Shown here in pieces: positions 5,316 through 13,852 of a stretch of DNA of 17,297 bases. Location of the stretch: positions 1-17,297 of the forward strand of contig CAZFAT010000362.1 of the NCBI GenBank assembly GCA_964517075.1, written 5' to 3'. Each line of letters begins with the position of its first letter. Position 1 is the first letter of the stretch. Below the pieces are notes generated by a model. The model was not told the origin of the DNA and ran no database searches. It saw only the letters and a list, made by a program, of their open reading frames with translations. Source of the DNA: CAZFAT01 sp964517075 (lineage in GTDB: Bacteria; Acidobacteriota; Vicinamibacteria; Vicinamibacterales; SCN-69-37). The position numbers and the translations under genes are program-made.

Positions 5316-7355
5316 GTGTCCCTGCGTTCCTGGCTTCGGCCCCCGCGACGGCTGACGGCGCTCTTCCTGGCCGTCACCCTCGTGCCGTCCGTGCTGCTCG
5401 TCGTGCTCGGCTGGATGCTGTTTCGCCAGGATCGCGACAGCCAGCTTCGCGCGCTGCACGATCGCCACGGCCAGTCGGCGGACCTGGTCGTCGCGGAACT
5501 GTCCCGCCACCTGGACACCACGGCCAACGACCTCGGCGACCCTGACCGGCGTCGCGCGCTCGCGACGACCGAGGGCGCGGTCGTCGCCGTGTTCTCCCGC
5601 ACGGGGGTTGAGATCACGCCGGCCGGCCGTCTGGCCTATCAACCTGTTCCGTTGCCCGGGCCCAAGGTTCCGGCGGCGCAGCTGGCCGCGGGCGAGGCCA
5701 TCGAGTTCCGACAACGGGACGCGGACCGGGCGGCGGCCTGGTATCGCACGGTGGCCCGGTCCGTCGATCCCGCCGTGAAGGTGTCCGCGCTGATTGGCCT
5801 CGCCCGGAACCTGCGTATGCTCGGCGACGTCGAGGGCGCGCTCGCGGCCTACCGCGACGCCGCCACCCTCACGCAGGTGGCGATCGAGGACGTGCCGGTC
5901 CCCGTGCTCGCGAGCTGGGCGCGCTGCGATCTGCTCGCGGCCGTGAACAGGCCCGACGACCTTCGCCAGGCCGCGACGGTGTTCCTCGGCGATCTGCGAG
6001 GCGGCCGCTGGGCCCTGGCGCCGGTCGTCTACGAAACGAACGCGGCGGACGCGCGCGCGTGGCTCGGCGGCACGCCCCTCACCGACTCCGAGGCGCTCGC
6101 GGCCGCGGTGGCCGATCTGTGGCAGCGCTGGCAGCGTGATGCCCCATCACTCAGGTCCGCAAAGCATGAGCTGTCCCCGGCGAGCAGTCTTCCGGTGACC
6201 GTCGTCCGCTCGTTCGTGGACGACGCCCTGGTGGCATTCCTCGCGGCGCCGACGTTTGTCGAGGCTGTGTGGCTCGGCAGGATCCGCCCCACTCTCGAAC
6301 GCCAGCGAGTGCGGGTGACCTTTCGTGATCCGAGTGCGACGTCGGACGACCCGGACGAAACGAGACGCCTGGCGGCGAAGACCACCTTGCCCTGGACGGT
6401 GGCGGTGGTCAGCGACGACCTCGGGGCGGAGCTGGCGGGGCTGTCGCGGCGCCGCACCATGGGGCTGGTCGGACTCGCGGCGCTCACGGTCGTCCTCGTC
6501 TCGGGCGTGGCCGTCACCATGCGTGCCGTGACGCGGGAGCTGGCGGCCGCGCGCCTCCAATCGGATTTCGTCGCGGCCGTGTCCCACGAATTCCGCACGC
6601 CGCTCACCACCTTGCAGCAGCTCACGGAGATCCTCAGCGACGCGCGCGTAACTTCGGAGCCCCGCCGGCACGAGTACTACCGCGCGCTCGCGCGTCAAAC
6701 GGGCCGGCTGCAGCGGCTGGTCGAGAGCCTCCTGGACTTCGGGCGGATGGAGGCCGGCGCCCGGCCCTACCGGCTCGAGGCCCGCGACGCGACCGCCCTG
6801 GTGTGCGAGGTCGTGGAGTCGTTCCGCGAGACCGCGGCGGCCTCCGGCTTCGACATCCGCCTGCGCGGCAACGGCGCCTCGCCGGTCCACGTCGATCGCG
6901 ACGCGATGGCGCTCGCCATCTGGAACCTGCTCGACAACGCCGTCAAGTACTCGCGCGAGCACCGCACGATCGACGCGGTCGTTCATCGGCGCGACGACGG
7001 CGTGGCGATCGCGGTGCGCGACCGCGGGCTCGGCGTGCCGTCGCACGAGCGCGATCTGATCTTCGCCAAGTTTCAGCGGGGACAGGACGCGCAAGCGCGC
7101 GGGATCAAGGGCACGGGCCTCGGTCTTGCGATGGTCGATCACATCGTGTCGGCGCACGGCGGGCGGGTGGAACTCGACAGTGAGCCAGGCCAGGGCAGCA
7201 CGTTCACCATCGTCTTGCCCGCCGCGGGGCCCCCCGGAGGAGAAGTCAGGCGCGCCGAGGGCGCGCCCCGCCGGAGCGGAGTGGGGCGAGGGGGCCCCAC
7301 GAGCGACGGCGAGAGGGGGTCCGGCGGGACGAAGTCCCCCGGAGGCGATGGCTAG
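5316..7355 (+). CDS. Sensor histidine kinase with TPR-like extracytoplasmic region
   Basis: A 679-aa inner-membrane sensor kinase. Membrane segment 1 spans about residues 13-36 and segment 2 about 382-402. The roughly 345-residue region between them is helical, with TPR-like stretches (ADRAAAWYRTVA, DVEGALAAYRDA), and I recognise no standard sensor domain. The cytoplasmic part has the H-box AVSHEFRTPL (phosphoacceptor H424), N-box NLLDNAVKYS (N537, N541), G1 box RDRGLGVP, F-box FAKF and G2 box GTGLGL (599-604). The catalytic domain ends near residue 636. The last 40 residues are low-complexity and come from a hairpin repeat (7267-7342). The GTG start is chosen because the N-terminus aligns with the paralogous kinase at 16819. 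The stop overlaps the regulator start by 8 nt. Confidence 0.93.
   Translation: MSLRSWLRPPRRLTALFLAVTLVPSVLLVVLGWMLFRQDRDSQLRALHDRHGQSADLVVAELSRHLDTTANDLGDPDRRRALATTEGAVVAVFSRTGVEITPAGRLAYQPVPLPGPKVPAAQLAAGEAIEFRQRDADRAAAWYRTVARSVDPAVKVSALIGLARNLRMLGDVEGALAAYRDAATLTQVAIEDVPVPVLASWARCDLLAAVNRPDDLRQAATVFLGDLRGGRWALAPVVYETNAADARAWLGGTPLTDSEALAAAVADLWQRWQRDAPSLRSAKHELSPASSLPVTVVRSFVDDALVAFLAAPTFVEAVWLGRIRPTLERQRVRVTFRDPSATSDDPDETRRLAAKTTLPWTVAVVSDDLGAELAGLSRRRTMGLVGLAALTVVLVSGVAVTMRAVTRELAAARLQSDFVAAVSHEFRTPLTTLQQLTEILSDARVTSEPRRHEYYRALARQTGRLQRLVESLLDFGRMEAGARPYRLEARDATALVCEVVESFRETAAASGFDIRLRGNGASPVHVDRDAMALAIWNLLDNAVKYSREHRTIDAVVHRRDDGVAIAVRDRGLGVPSHERDLIFAKFQRGQDAQARGIKGTGLGLAMVDHIVSAHGGRVELDSEPGQGSTFTIVLPAAGPPGGEVRRAEGAPRRSGVGRGGPTSDGERGSGGTKSPGGDG
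7267..7342. repeat. Third copy of the hairpin repeat, inside the kinase/regulator junction
   Basis: This stretch aligns with 253-331 and 20-97: CGCCGGAGCGG, a GGGGCGA block, GGGGGCCCC, CGAGCGACGGCG, a G-run, and GGGAC-GAA-GTCCC (7326-7338). Just upstream, two GGCGCGCC palindromes separated by GAG (7249-7267) add another perfect hairpin. Here the repeat is translated as the kinase C-terminal tail and ends at the ATG of the response regulator. Confidence 0.75.
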
Positions 7356-8025
7356 GATCCTCGTTGTCGAAGACGAACCGGATATCGCGTTGGGGCTCGT
7401 GGACGACCTCACCGTGGAGGGGCACACCGTCGAGGTCGTCGCCGACGGCGAGGCCGCCCTGCGCCGTGGGGGCGAGCCCGGCTGGGATGCGATCGTCCTG
7501 GACGTGATGCTGCCGCGAAAGGATGGCTTCGACGTGTGCCGGGAGCTGCGGAAGGGCGGCGTGCGGACGCCCATCATCCTGCTGACCGCCCGGACGCAGG
7601 AAGCCGAGAAAGTGCTCGGCCTGGAACTGGGCGCCGACGACTACGTGACGAAGCCGTTCAGCCCGCGGGAGCTGCGGGCGCGCCTCAAGGCGGTGATGCG
7701 CCGGCACGGCGAGGACGGCGAGGGGGACGTCTACCGGTTCGGCGAGGTCGAGGTGGACTTCAACCGGGCGGAGCTGCGCCGCAGTGGGCGCGCGGTCGAG
7801 ATCACGCCGCTCGAGCTGAAGCTGCTCGACGTGTTCGTGCGGCGACGCGGGCGGGCGCTCTCGCGCGAGCAGTTGCTCGACGCCGTGTGGGGCAGCGGCG
7901 TGCACGTCACCGACCGGGCGGTGGACGCGCACATCGTCAACCTGCGCCGCAAGATTGAGGCGCACCCGGCCGACCCGCGCTATCTCGTGAGCATCCGCGG
8001 CCGAGGCTACCGCTTCGATGGCTGA
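7348..8025 (+). CDS. OmpR/PhoB-family response regulator
   Basis: A 225-aa regulator. The receiver domain (1 to about 118) has the acidic pair E8-D9, phosphoacceptor D52 in IVLDVMLP, T80, Y99 and K102 in the DDYVTKPF motif, so the active site is complete. The C-terminal winged-helix Trans_reg_C domain runs from about 128 to 224 and includes ITPLELKLLDVFV, the recognition-helix segment VTDRAVDAHIVNLRRKI and the closing RGRGYRF. The ATG at 7348 overlaps the kinase stop, so translation is probably coupled. GGAGG at 7341-7345 is only 2 nt away, which is closer than usual. The kinase is its evident partner, and likely targets are the genes that follow. Confidence 0.95.
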   Translation: MARILVVEDEPDIALGLVDDLTVEGHTVEVVADGEAALRRGGEPGWDAIVLDVMLPRKDGFDVCRELRKGGVRTPIILLTARTQEAEKVLGLELGADDYVTKPFSPRELRARLKAVMRRHGEDGEGDVYRFGEVEVDFNRAELRRSGRAVEITPLELKLLDVFVRRRGRALSREQLLDAVWGSGVHVTDRAVDAHIVNLRRKIEAHPADPRYLVSIRGRGYRFDG

Positions 8026-8028
8026 CAT

Positions 8029-8046
8029 CTCACGGAAACCTCATCG
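8029..8046 (+). promoter_or_regulatory. Candidate response-regulator box (11-bp direct repeat)
   Basis: CTCACGG (8029-8035) and CTCATCG (8040-8046) are half-sites spaced exactly 11 bp apart, the spacing expected for tandem binding of PhoB/OmpR-type regulators. The site lies between the regulator gene and the PD40 gene. It is short, so chance cannot be excluded. Confidence 0.3.
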
Positions 8047-8071
8047 TCGTGTCGTCACGCGCTCGCAGAGG

Positions 8072-8097
8072 GCCTCCAGACTCGTGCGGCAGGAGGC
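8072..8097 (+). promoter_or_regulatory. Ribosome site of the PD40 gene, possibly sequestered in a hairpin
   Basis: AGGAGG at 8091-8096 is a strong Shine-Dalgarno site 4 nt before the ATG at 8101. GCCTCC at 8072-8077 is its exact complement (pairing with GGAGGC, 8092-8097) across a 14-nt loop, so the leader could mask the site. Confidence 0.35.
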
Positions 8098-8100
8098 GTT

Positions 8101-10194
8101 ATGACATTGCGACGTGCCCTGACCGCGATCGTGCTCGTCGGCCTGCTGGCCGCGCCGACGGCGCAGAGCTTGGAGACCGAGCTTCAACGCGCGTTTCAAC
8201 GCGAGACCACGACGGGAAACCTCGCGGCGGCGATTGCCGAGTACCAGCGCATTGCGCGGCAAGCCGGCGGCAATCGTGCCCTGGCCGCGCAGGCCCTGCT
8301 GCGGGAAGCGAGAAGTCACGAGCGACTGGGCAGCCCGGAGTCCCGGAAGGTCTACGAAGCGCTCGTGCGCGATTTCAGCGACCAGTCTGCCGTCGTCTCG
8401 GCCGCTCGCGCCCGACTCAGCGCAGCCGGCGGCGTGCAACAGCTCGAGGTGACGCCCCGGCGTGTGCTCGAGGCCGGCTGGTCGCAGATGTGGGACATGA
8501 GCGCCGACGGCCGCTTCGTCGTCGGCCCCGAGCGCGTCGGCTACAGCGCCTTCAGCAGCGGCTTCAGCATCGTGGTGCGCGATGTCGCCACCGGCCGGTC
8601 AACCACGGTCGTGCCCGCGACGGGATCGCTCCAGGCGCGGTTGTCCGACGATGGCAACCGCGTGGCCTTTACGGCAGGGGGCCTTCTGCGCGTGGTCCAT
8701 GTCAGCGGCGGCGCCTCGGAGGTGCTGACGTCTGATTCTTCCAGTCGGATTTCGGCGGTGGATTGGTCCCCCGACGCGAAGTTGGTCCTTGCCGTGATGT
8801 CTGAATACGCAGATGCATCCCGGCCGCAGCAGGAAACCGCGCGCAAGCTGGTGTGGGTCTCCACCGAGACGAAGACCACGCAGGCAATCCGCACGTTCGA
8901 GCCATGGCGCGACCTCATCTTCGATGCGCGGATTTCGCCTGACGGGCGTTTCATCGCCTACTCGGCGCGTGCACGCGCCGACGGCACGGATCGCTATCTC
9001 TACGTCATGGACGTCACGGGCCAGAATCATCGAGCCCTCGTCTCCGCAGCCGGTACTCGCGAAGGGCCGGCGTGGACGCCGGATGGGTCGCGGCTGGTGT
9101 TCCAGGGCACCCGGGAAAACGACACTGCCCTGTGGGCACTGGCCGTTCGTGATGGACAGGCCGTTGGAGAGCCTTGGGTCGTGCAGGAGAATTTCAGGGG
9201 CGACCCACTGGGCTTCACCACGTCGGGCACGTTTCTCTACTCGACCTGGGGCCAGGGTGGAGGGAACCAGGCGTACATCCTGAATCGCGCGACGCCGCCG
9301 GGCGAACGACCGGTCGTGTTTCCCGGCCTGAACGCCTCCTGGTCGCAGACGGGGTCTGTCGCCATCTGGAGGAACAACGCGCTCGTGATCCGCAACGAGG
9401 CGTCGGGCGAAGAACAGTCGTTCCGTCCACCCGACGTCGACGCCACCATTCCGCCGCGCTGGCTTCCGGACGGCTCAGTCATCGTCCTCGTAGACGAAGG
9501 CCAGGGCGCGCAGTCTCGACAGGCGTTTCATGTCGTGGACACACGGACAGGCACGTCACGGCGGCTGTTCGGCCGTGACGCCAACGGCCGGTTGCGAACG
9601 AGCGTGAGCGCCGTCTCGCCCGACGGGCGCACCCTCTACCTGGGCGTGCGACCGAACGCCACGAGTGGGGTCAGCGGCATCGTCGCCGTCGATGTTGCGA
9701 CCGGCGACGAGCGGTCAGTCCTGACGTTTCCACAGGCGCCGCCGCCATCGTCAGGACTCGGGCTCGCCATCAGCCCAGACGGCACGACGCTCGCTGTCCA
9801 GACCTGGGTCAAGACGAACGCGGCCGCCCGCATCTTCACGGTCGGCGTGGATGGGTCCAATTACCGGGAGATCGTCGGTGCCTTCGAGACCGGGTGGATG
9901 GGGGACACCCTTCGCTGGACGCCGGATGGTCGGACGCTGCTGTTCGTGGCTTTCGACGCGAACCGCCACTGGCGGGTCATGCGAGTGCCGGCCGACGGCG
10001 GGACGCCTGAGTTCGACGGCCTCAGCTTCGACACTCTGGCGAAACTGCTGCCTGAGCTGCGGCTGTTTCCCGGCAACTTCAACAGCATCGATCTCAGTCC
10101 GGACGGCTCGCGCATCATGGCGAGCACACAGACGATGAGCAAGTACGAGCTGTGGACGCTCGACAATCTGCTCTGGGCGATCAACGCGCGGTGA
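8101..10194 (+). CDS. Secreted TolB-like PD40 beta-propeller protein
   Basis: A 697-aa protein with an N-terminal signal peptide (1 to about 22, APTAQS region). A helical TPR-like segment follows to about residue 110. The remainder is a beta-propeller of WD40-like PD40 repeats, marked by recurring motifs such as LSDDGNRVAF, ISPDGRFIAYS, WTPDGSRLVF, ISPDGTTLAV, WTPDGRTLLF and LSPDGSRIMA. Proteins of this kind bind partners or ligands in the periplasm; no catalytic domain is attached here. The ATG has a strong AGGAGG site. The gene begins 75 nt after the response regulator and is followed by the three-way-junction repeat, then by the esterases. It is probably regulated by, or cotranscribed with, the two-component system. 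Its exact role is unknown. Confidence 0.88.
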   Translation: MTLRRALTAIVLVGLLAAPTAQSLETELQRAFQRETTTGNLAAAIAEYQRIARQAGGNRALAAQALLREARSHERLGSPESRKVYEALVRDFSDQSAVVSAARARLSAAGGVQQLEVTPRRVLEAGWSQMWDMSADGRFVVGPERVGYSAFSSGFSIVVRDVATGRSTTVVPATGSLQARLSDDGNRVAFTAGGLLRVVHVSGGASEVLTSDSSSRISAVDWSPDAKLVLAVMSEYADASRPQQETARKLVWVSTETKTTQAIRTFEPWRDLIFDARISPDGRFIAYSARARADGTDRYLYVMDVTGQNHRALVSAAGTREGPAWTPDGSRLVFQGTRENDTALWALAVRDGQAVGEPWVVQENFRGDPLGFTTSGTFLYSTWGQGGGNQAYILNRATPPGERPVVFPGLNASWSQTGSVAIWRNNALVIRNEASGEEQSFRPPDVDATIPPRWLPDGSVIVLVDEGQGAQSRQAFHVVDTRTGTSRRLFGRDANGRLRTSVSAVSPDGRTLYLGVRPNATSGVSGIVAVDVATGDERSVLTFPQAPPPSSGLGLAISPDGTTLAVQTWVKTNAAARIFTVGVDGSNYREIVGAFETGWMGDTLRWTPDGRTLLFVAFDANRHWRVMRVPADGGTPEFDGLSFDTLAKLLPELRLFPGNFNSIDLSPDGSRIMASTQTMSKYELWTLDNLLWAINAR

Positions 10195-10197
10195 CCT

Positions 10198-10262
10198 AGA
10201 AGGAGCCGCCGGTCTTCAGACCGGCGGAACCCGGGCCGACCTGAAGGTCGGCCCCTCCTTCT
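10198..10262. repeat. Palindromic three-way-junction element
   Basis: An outer 8-bp stem AGAAGGAG/CTCCTTCT (10198-10205 and 10255-10262) encloses two perfect hairpins. These are CCGCCGGTCT...AGACCGGCGG (10206-10227) and GGGCCGACCT...AGGTCGGCCC (10233-10254), joined by AACCC. All three helices abut with no other unpaired bases at the junction. It begins 4 nt after the PD40 stop and ends 26 nt before the esterase ATG. Structured like a paired REP element, it may attenuate or end transcription. Confidence 0.85.
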
Positions 10263-10287
10263 CCTTCCGCAGTCTCGAGGTGTCGTG

Positions 10288-11982
10288 ATGGCAAGCTCCC
10301 TGTGCCGGTGGTTGGTGCTGGCGACTACAATCGTCGCGCTTGGCGTCGTCGGTGCGACGGCGCAGAGCCAGCCGCTCCCGCCCGTCGTGCAGGGCGACGT
10401 GGCGCCGGGCTCGCCTCAGATCTACGCCGTCAGCTTGAACGCCGGCGATCTCATTACCGGCACGTTCGAACTCGTGCGCGGCGGGGACATCGCGTTTGAG
10501 GTCTTTGATCCGGCGGGCGCTTGGATCAAGTCCACCATTTTCTCTCCGGATTTCGACCTCGGGCAGCCGAGGCCGGTCGGATTCGCAGCCTCGGTCAACG
10601 GCATCTACCGCGTGCAGGTCAGCCGCAGAGAGGCGACGCCAGCGAGCCCGGCGCTGGGCTCGTTCGTCCTGCGCACCAATGCCGCGGCGCCACCGTCGGT
10701 TCGTATGAGCGGGGTCCATGCGCATCCAACGATCCGGTACATGAGTCCCCGCATGGAACAGCTCAGACGTGAGCTCGACGAGGGGCGGACGGATGCCCTC
10801 GCGCGTTTCTGGACGGAGGCCAAAGCTGGCGGCGGACCGCTCGTCGAGCCGTTCGGCGGTGGGGTTGTGGGGCCCAGAGGCGCGGGCAATGTTCCTATCG
10901 GCAGGCCTGCTGACTCCGTGCTCGTGACCTTCCTCTGGCAGGAAACGTTCGAGACTTACAACGTGCGTGTCAGCTGGCCCCAGCCGCGACCTGATGACTT
11001 TTTCATGACGCGCGTGCCGCGGACGGACGTTTGGTACAAGACCATCCTGGTCCGGCGGGGCAGCCGCTTCCAGTATTCGCTCCTGCCCAACGTCCGGCCT
11101 GGGGATGAGCCCTTCATCGCGCAGAGAGATCCGCTGAACCCGCGCGTGGCGTGGGAGGACGAGGAGGACTCCTCACTTCTCGAGCTGGAGGGCGCTCCCG
11201 ACGAGTCGTGGTTTCGGACGACGCCGAAGGCTCGCGGAGTCCTCGGTCCACCGCAGCCGTTCCCAGCCAGGCGGGCGGACGGCCCGCGGGACACGGCGAA
11301 CGCTTCAGCCACGTTTCGCATCTATACACCGCCCGGCTATTCGCTGTCGGGCGGTCCCTACCCGTTGCTCGTGATGTTTCCCACGATCACCTTCTCCGAT
11401 GAGTTCGCCACGATGCTCGACAACCTGGTGTCGGCCGGCCGCATCCGTCCACTGATCGCGTGCTTCTTCTCCGGCATCAGAGTGGCCGACGTCGGCCCCT
11501 CGACGAACTCTCAGCCCTTCGCAGAGGCGCTCGCGCGCGAGTTCCTGCCGGCCATGCGGCGATCGCACCGCATCAGCGTCGAGGCGAGGGACGTCATCAT
11601 CGGAGGATTCAGCGCCGGCGGTTCCATCGCCGCGCGCATCGCGTTCCGGTACCCGGATGCATTCGGGACCGTGTTGTTGCACTCCGCGGCCCTTCGCAGC
11701 AATGGCTTGTCATCGAATGACACGATCCTCGAGTATCGAGACGGCGAGCGGCGCGCGCTTCGCTTTTATCAGGACGTCGGTCTCTATGAGAACGGCCGCG
11801 ATCTCCCCGTGCACGAACTCGCGCAATCCGAGGGCAGTTCGACGATCGCCAATCGACACTTCCGCGACGTGCTGATGGCGAAGGGGTATGAGGTCGACTA
11901 CCGCGAGACTGGTGGGATGCATGACGCCGTTCGTCTTCGCTCAGCCTTCCCCGTGGCGCTGCAGGCGTTGCTCGAGCCGTAG
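10288..11982 (+). CDS. Secreted Fes/EsteraseD-like alpha/beta hydrolase (first paralog)
   Basis: A 564-aa protein. The ATG at 10288 is preferred; a GTG three bases upstream is possible. A signal peptide covers 1 to about 25 (GATAQS). An N-terminal beta-sandwich resembling a pre-peptidase C-terminal domain leads to a Fes-like middle domain (VLVTFLWQETFETYNVRV). The C-terminal alpha/beta-hydrolase has the nucleophile elbow GGFSAGGS with S442. A C-terminal GGMHD gives the likely catalytic histidine H545. Relatives include enterochelin esterases, xylan/acetyl esterases and many uncharacterised secreted hydrolases, so the substrate is open. It is followed after 20 nt by a full-length paralog, implying tandem duplication and one operon. 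Confidence 0.88.
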   Translation: MASSLCRWLVLATTIVALGVVGATAQSQPLPPVVQGDVAPGSPQIYAVSLNAGDLITGTFELVRGGDIAFEVFDPAGAWIKSTIFSPDFDLGQPRPVGFAASVNGIYRVQVSRREATPASPALGSFVLRTNAAAPPSVRMSGVHAHPTIRYMSPRMEQLRRELDEGRTDALARFWTEAKAGGGPLVEPFGGGVVGPRGAGNVPIGRPADSVLVTFLWQETFETYNVRVSWPQPRPDDFFMTRVPRTDVWYKTILVRRGSRFQYSLLPNVRPGDEPFIAQRDPLNPRVAWEDEEDSSLLELEGAPDESWFRTTPKARGVLGPPQPFPARRADGPRDTANASATFRIYTPPGYSLSGGPYPLLVMFPTITFSDEFATMLDNLVSAGRIRPLIACFFSGIRVADVGPSTNSQPFAEALAREFLPAMRRSHRISVEARDVIIGGFSAGGSIAARIAFRYPDAFGTVLLHSAALRSNGLSSNDTILEYRDGERRALRFYQDVGLYENGRDLPVHELAQSEGSSTIANRHFRDVLMAKGYEVDYRETGGMHDAVRLRSAFPVALQALLEP

Positions 11983-12002
11983 AGGCCGGAGGTCATGAGG
12001 TC

Positions 12003-13760
12003 ATGGCGATGAACGTCTCCGTGTACGAATCCCTCCGCGTCCGTCGCACATGGAGCGTGCCTGTGCTATCCGTGGCTACCCTCGGCCTGGTGATCGCGTC
12101 GAGCGCCGCGGCGCAGGATCGCCCGCTCACGCCGTCGATCCAGGCCGATCTGATGCCCGGCGCATCGCAGGGCTACGCGGTCAGCGCGCGGGCCGGCGAT
12201 CTCGTCGTGGGACCGCTGGCGATCGCGAGTGGCGGGCCGCTGAAGTTCGAGGTGTTCGACCCGCGGCAGACGAAGTTCAAGGCCGCCGAGTATGGCGGCC
12301 GCGGTGGGATGAAGATCGGGTTCGTCGCGCCGGTCCACGGCACCTATCGCGTCCAGTTCACGGCGGGCGGCAAGGACCTGGCGTCGTTCTCCTGGACGAC
12401 CACCGTCGCGTCGCCGGCCGAGCGGATGGCCGGCGTGCATCTCGATCCCCTCATCAGCTATGAGAGCCCGCGCATCGCACGGCTCGCGAAGGACGTGGCG
12501 GCTGGCGTGCCCAACGCGCTGGCGCAGTTCTGGGCCGAGGCCGCCGCGGGGGGCGGGCCCCTCGTCGAGCCGATGCCCGCTGTTGGCGGCCGCGGCCGTG
12601 GCGCGGGGGCCGGCGCCGGACAAGAGGCAGGCGGGCCGAGTCCAGCCGAGGACGTACTGGTCACGTTTCTCTGGCGGGAGACGTACGAAACCTACTCCGT
12701 CGAGGTGGTTCGTCCGCCCGGCGGGCCCACCAACTACCGCCTCATGACGCGCCTTCCCGGCACGGACGTCTGGTTCAAGACGATGAAGATGCACCGGACG
12801 AGCCGATTCGAGTACGGGCTGGCGCCGAACCGGCGAGGCCCTGACGAAGACGGTGATGTCACCGTCCTGCTCGATCCGCTGAATCCGCGGGTCTTTCCCG
12901 AGGACCGGGATCAGTGGATTGCACGGGCCGCCATCGAGAGCGATCCCGCGGCGGCGTGGGGATCGGTGCTCAGCCTGCCGGACGCGCCGGACGAGTCGTG
13001 GGTGCGCCGGACGCCAACCCGGCGCGGGACGCTGACCCCGAAGACATTCGAGTCGCCGTCGTTGCAGGCGCGCCTCAACATGTACATCTACACGCCACCG
13101 GACTACTCGCCCACAGCGGGTCCCTATCCCCTGCTGATCCTGTTCGATGGCCCGGCGTATGCGACCGGAATCATCGCGGCGCCGACGACGCTTGACAACC
13201 TGATCGTTGATGGACGCATCCCGCCGACGATGGCGGTGTTCGTCAGCAGCATGACGCGCAGCCTCACGGGCGTCGCGTCGAACCGTGCGAGCACGTTGTC
13301 GAACCCGACGTTTCTGGATGCCGTGGCCGTGGAACTACTGCCCTGGCTGCGGTCCTCGTACGCCATCCGCGCCGATCCCCGCGACGTCGTGATCGGCGGG
13401 AGCAGCGCCGGCGCCGTGGCCGGCGCGCGGGCCGCGCTTCAGCATCCGACGGTGTTCGGCAATGTGCTCGCCCTGTCCGGCGGCGCCGCAATGAGCGAGC
13501 TCTACATCACGACGCCGCGGGTCCCAGTGCGCTTCTTCCTGAGCGTGGGCCTGTACGAACTGGCCGACGATCTGCCATTCGATCAAATGGTTATCACCGA
13601 GAGTCACACCCTCAGGAACCGTCGGTTCCGGGACATCCTCCGGGCGAAGGGCTACGACGTCACGTACCACGAGACGGGCGGCAACCACTCGTACATGCAG
13701 TGGCGCGCCATGCTCGCCGAGGGACTGATGACGTTGCTCGGCCACCAGGCTCCCCGCTGA
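12003..13760 (+). CDS. Secreted Fes/EsteraseD-like alpha/beta hydrolase (second paralog)
   Basis: A 585-aa paralog of the preceding gene with the same order: signal peptide (to about 38, ASSAAAQD), beta-sandwich, Fes-like domain and hydrolase. The elbow GGSSAGAV places the nucleophile at S468, and GGNHSYMQWR gives H562. This histidine block is nearer the classic enterochelin-esterase pattern than in the first copy. A Gly/Ala/Arg-rich linker (GGRGRGAGAGAG) before the Fes-like part is longer than in its neighbour. The start could be ATG 12003 (GGAGG at 11988-11992) or ATG 12009 (GAGG at 11997-12000). A decayed copy of its 3' end lies at 14681-14743. Confidence 0.88.
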   Translation: MAMNVSVYESLRVRRTWSVPVLSVATLGLVIASSAAAQDRPLTPSIQADLMPGASQGYAVSARAGDLVVGPLAIASGGPLKFEVFDPRQTKFKAAEYGGRGGMKIGFVAPVHGTYRVQFTAGGKDLASFSWTTTVASPAERMAGVHLDPLISYESPRIARLAKDVAAGVPNALAQFWAEAAAGGGPLVEPMPAVGGRGRGAGAGAGQEAGGPSPAEDVLVTFLWRETYETYSVEVVRPPGGPTNYRLMTRLPGTDVWFKTMKMHRTSRFEYGLAPNRRGPDEDGDVTVLLDPLNPRVFPEDRDQWIARAAIESDPAAAWGSVLSLPDAPDESWVRRTPTRRGTLTPKTFESPSLQARLNMYIYTPPDYSPTAGPYPLLILFDGPAYATGIIAAPTTLDNLIVDGRIPPTMAVFVSSMTRSLTGVASNRASTLSNPTFLDAVAVELLPWLRSSYAIRADPRDVVIGGSSAGAVAGARAALQHPTVFGNVLALSGGAAMSELYITTPRVPVRFFLSVGLYELADDLPFDQMVITESHTLRNRRFRDILRAKGYDVTYHETGGNHSYMQWRAMLAEGLMTLLGHQAPR

Positions 13761-13815
13761 CCAGCTCGAGTTGGCATGACCAGGAGGTTTGGAGGATCGC
13801 CAGGCCTGGTGCCGT

Positions 13816-13852
13816 GCCCGGCATCGCCTCGCGCCTACCGCGAGGGCCGGGC
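13816..13852. terminator. Strong hairpin between convergent genes
   Basis: GCCCGGC (13816-13822) pairs with GCCGGGC (13846-13852), and inside it CCTCGCG (13827-13833) pairs with CGCGAGG (13839-13845) around a 5-nt loop. The result is a 14-bp stem with a single 4-nt bulge. It lies between the convergent esterase and module B genes and overlaps the module B stop (13835-13837). No T-run is present, so any termination would not be of the classic intrinsic type. Confidence 0.5.

Noticed and set aside
6147..7577. 476-codon minus-strand open frame
   Set aside because: It is antisense to the kinase and regulator, which carry all expected motifs. Long antisense frames are common at this GC content, and no domain is recognisable.
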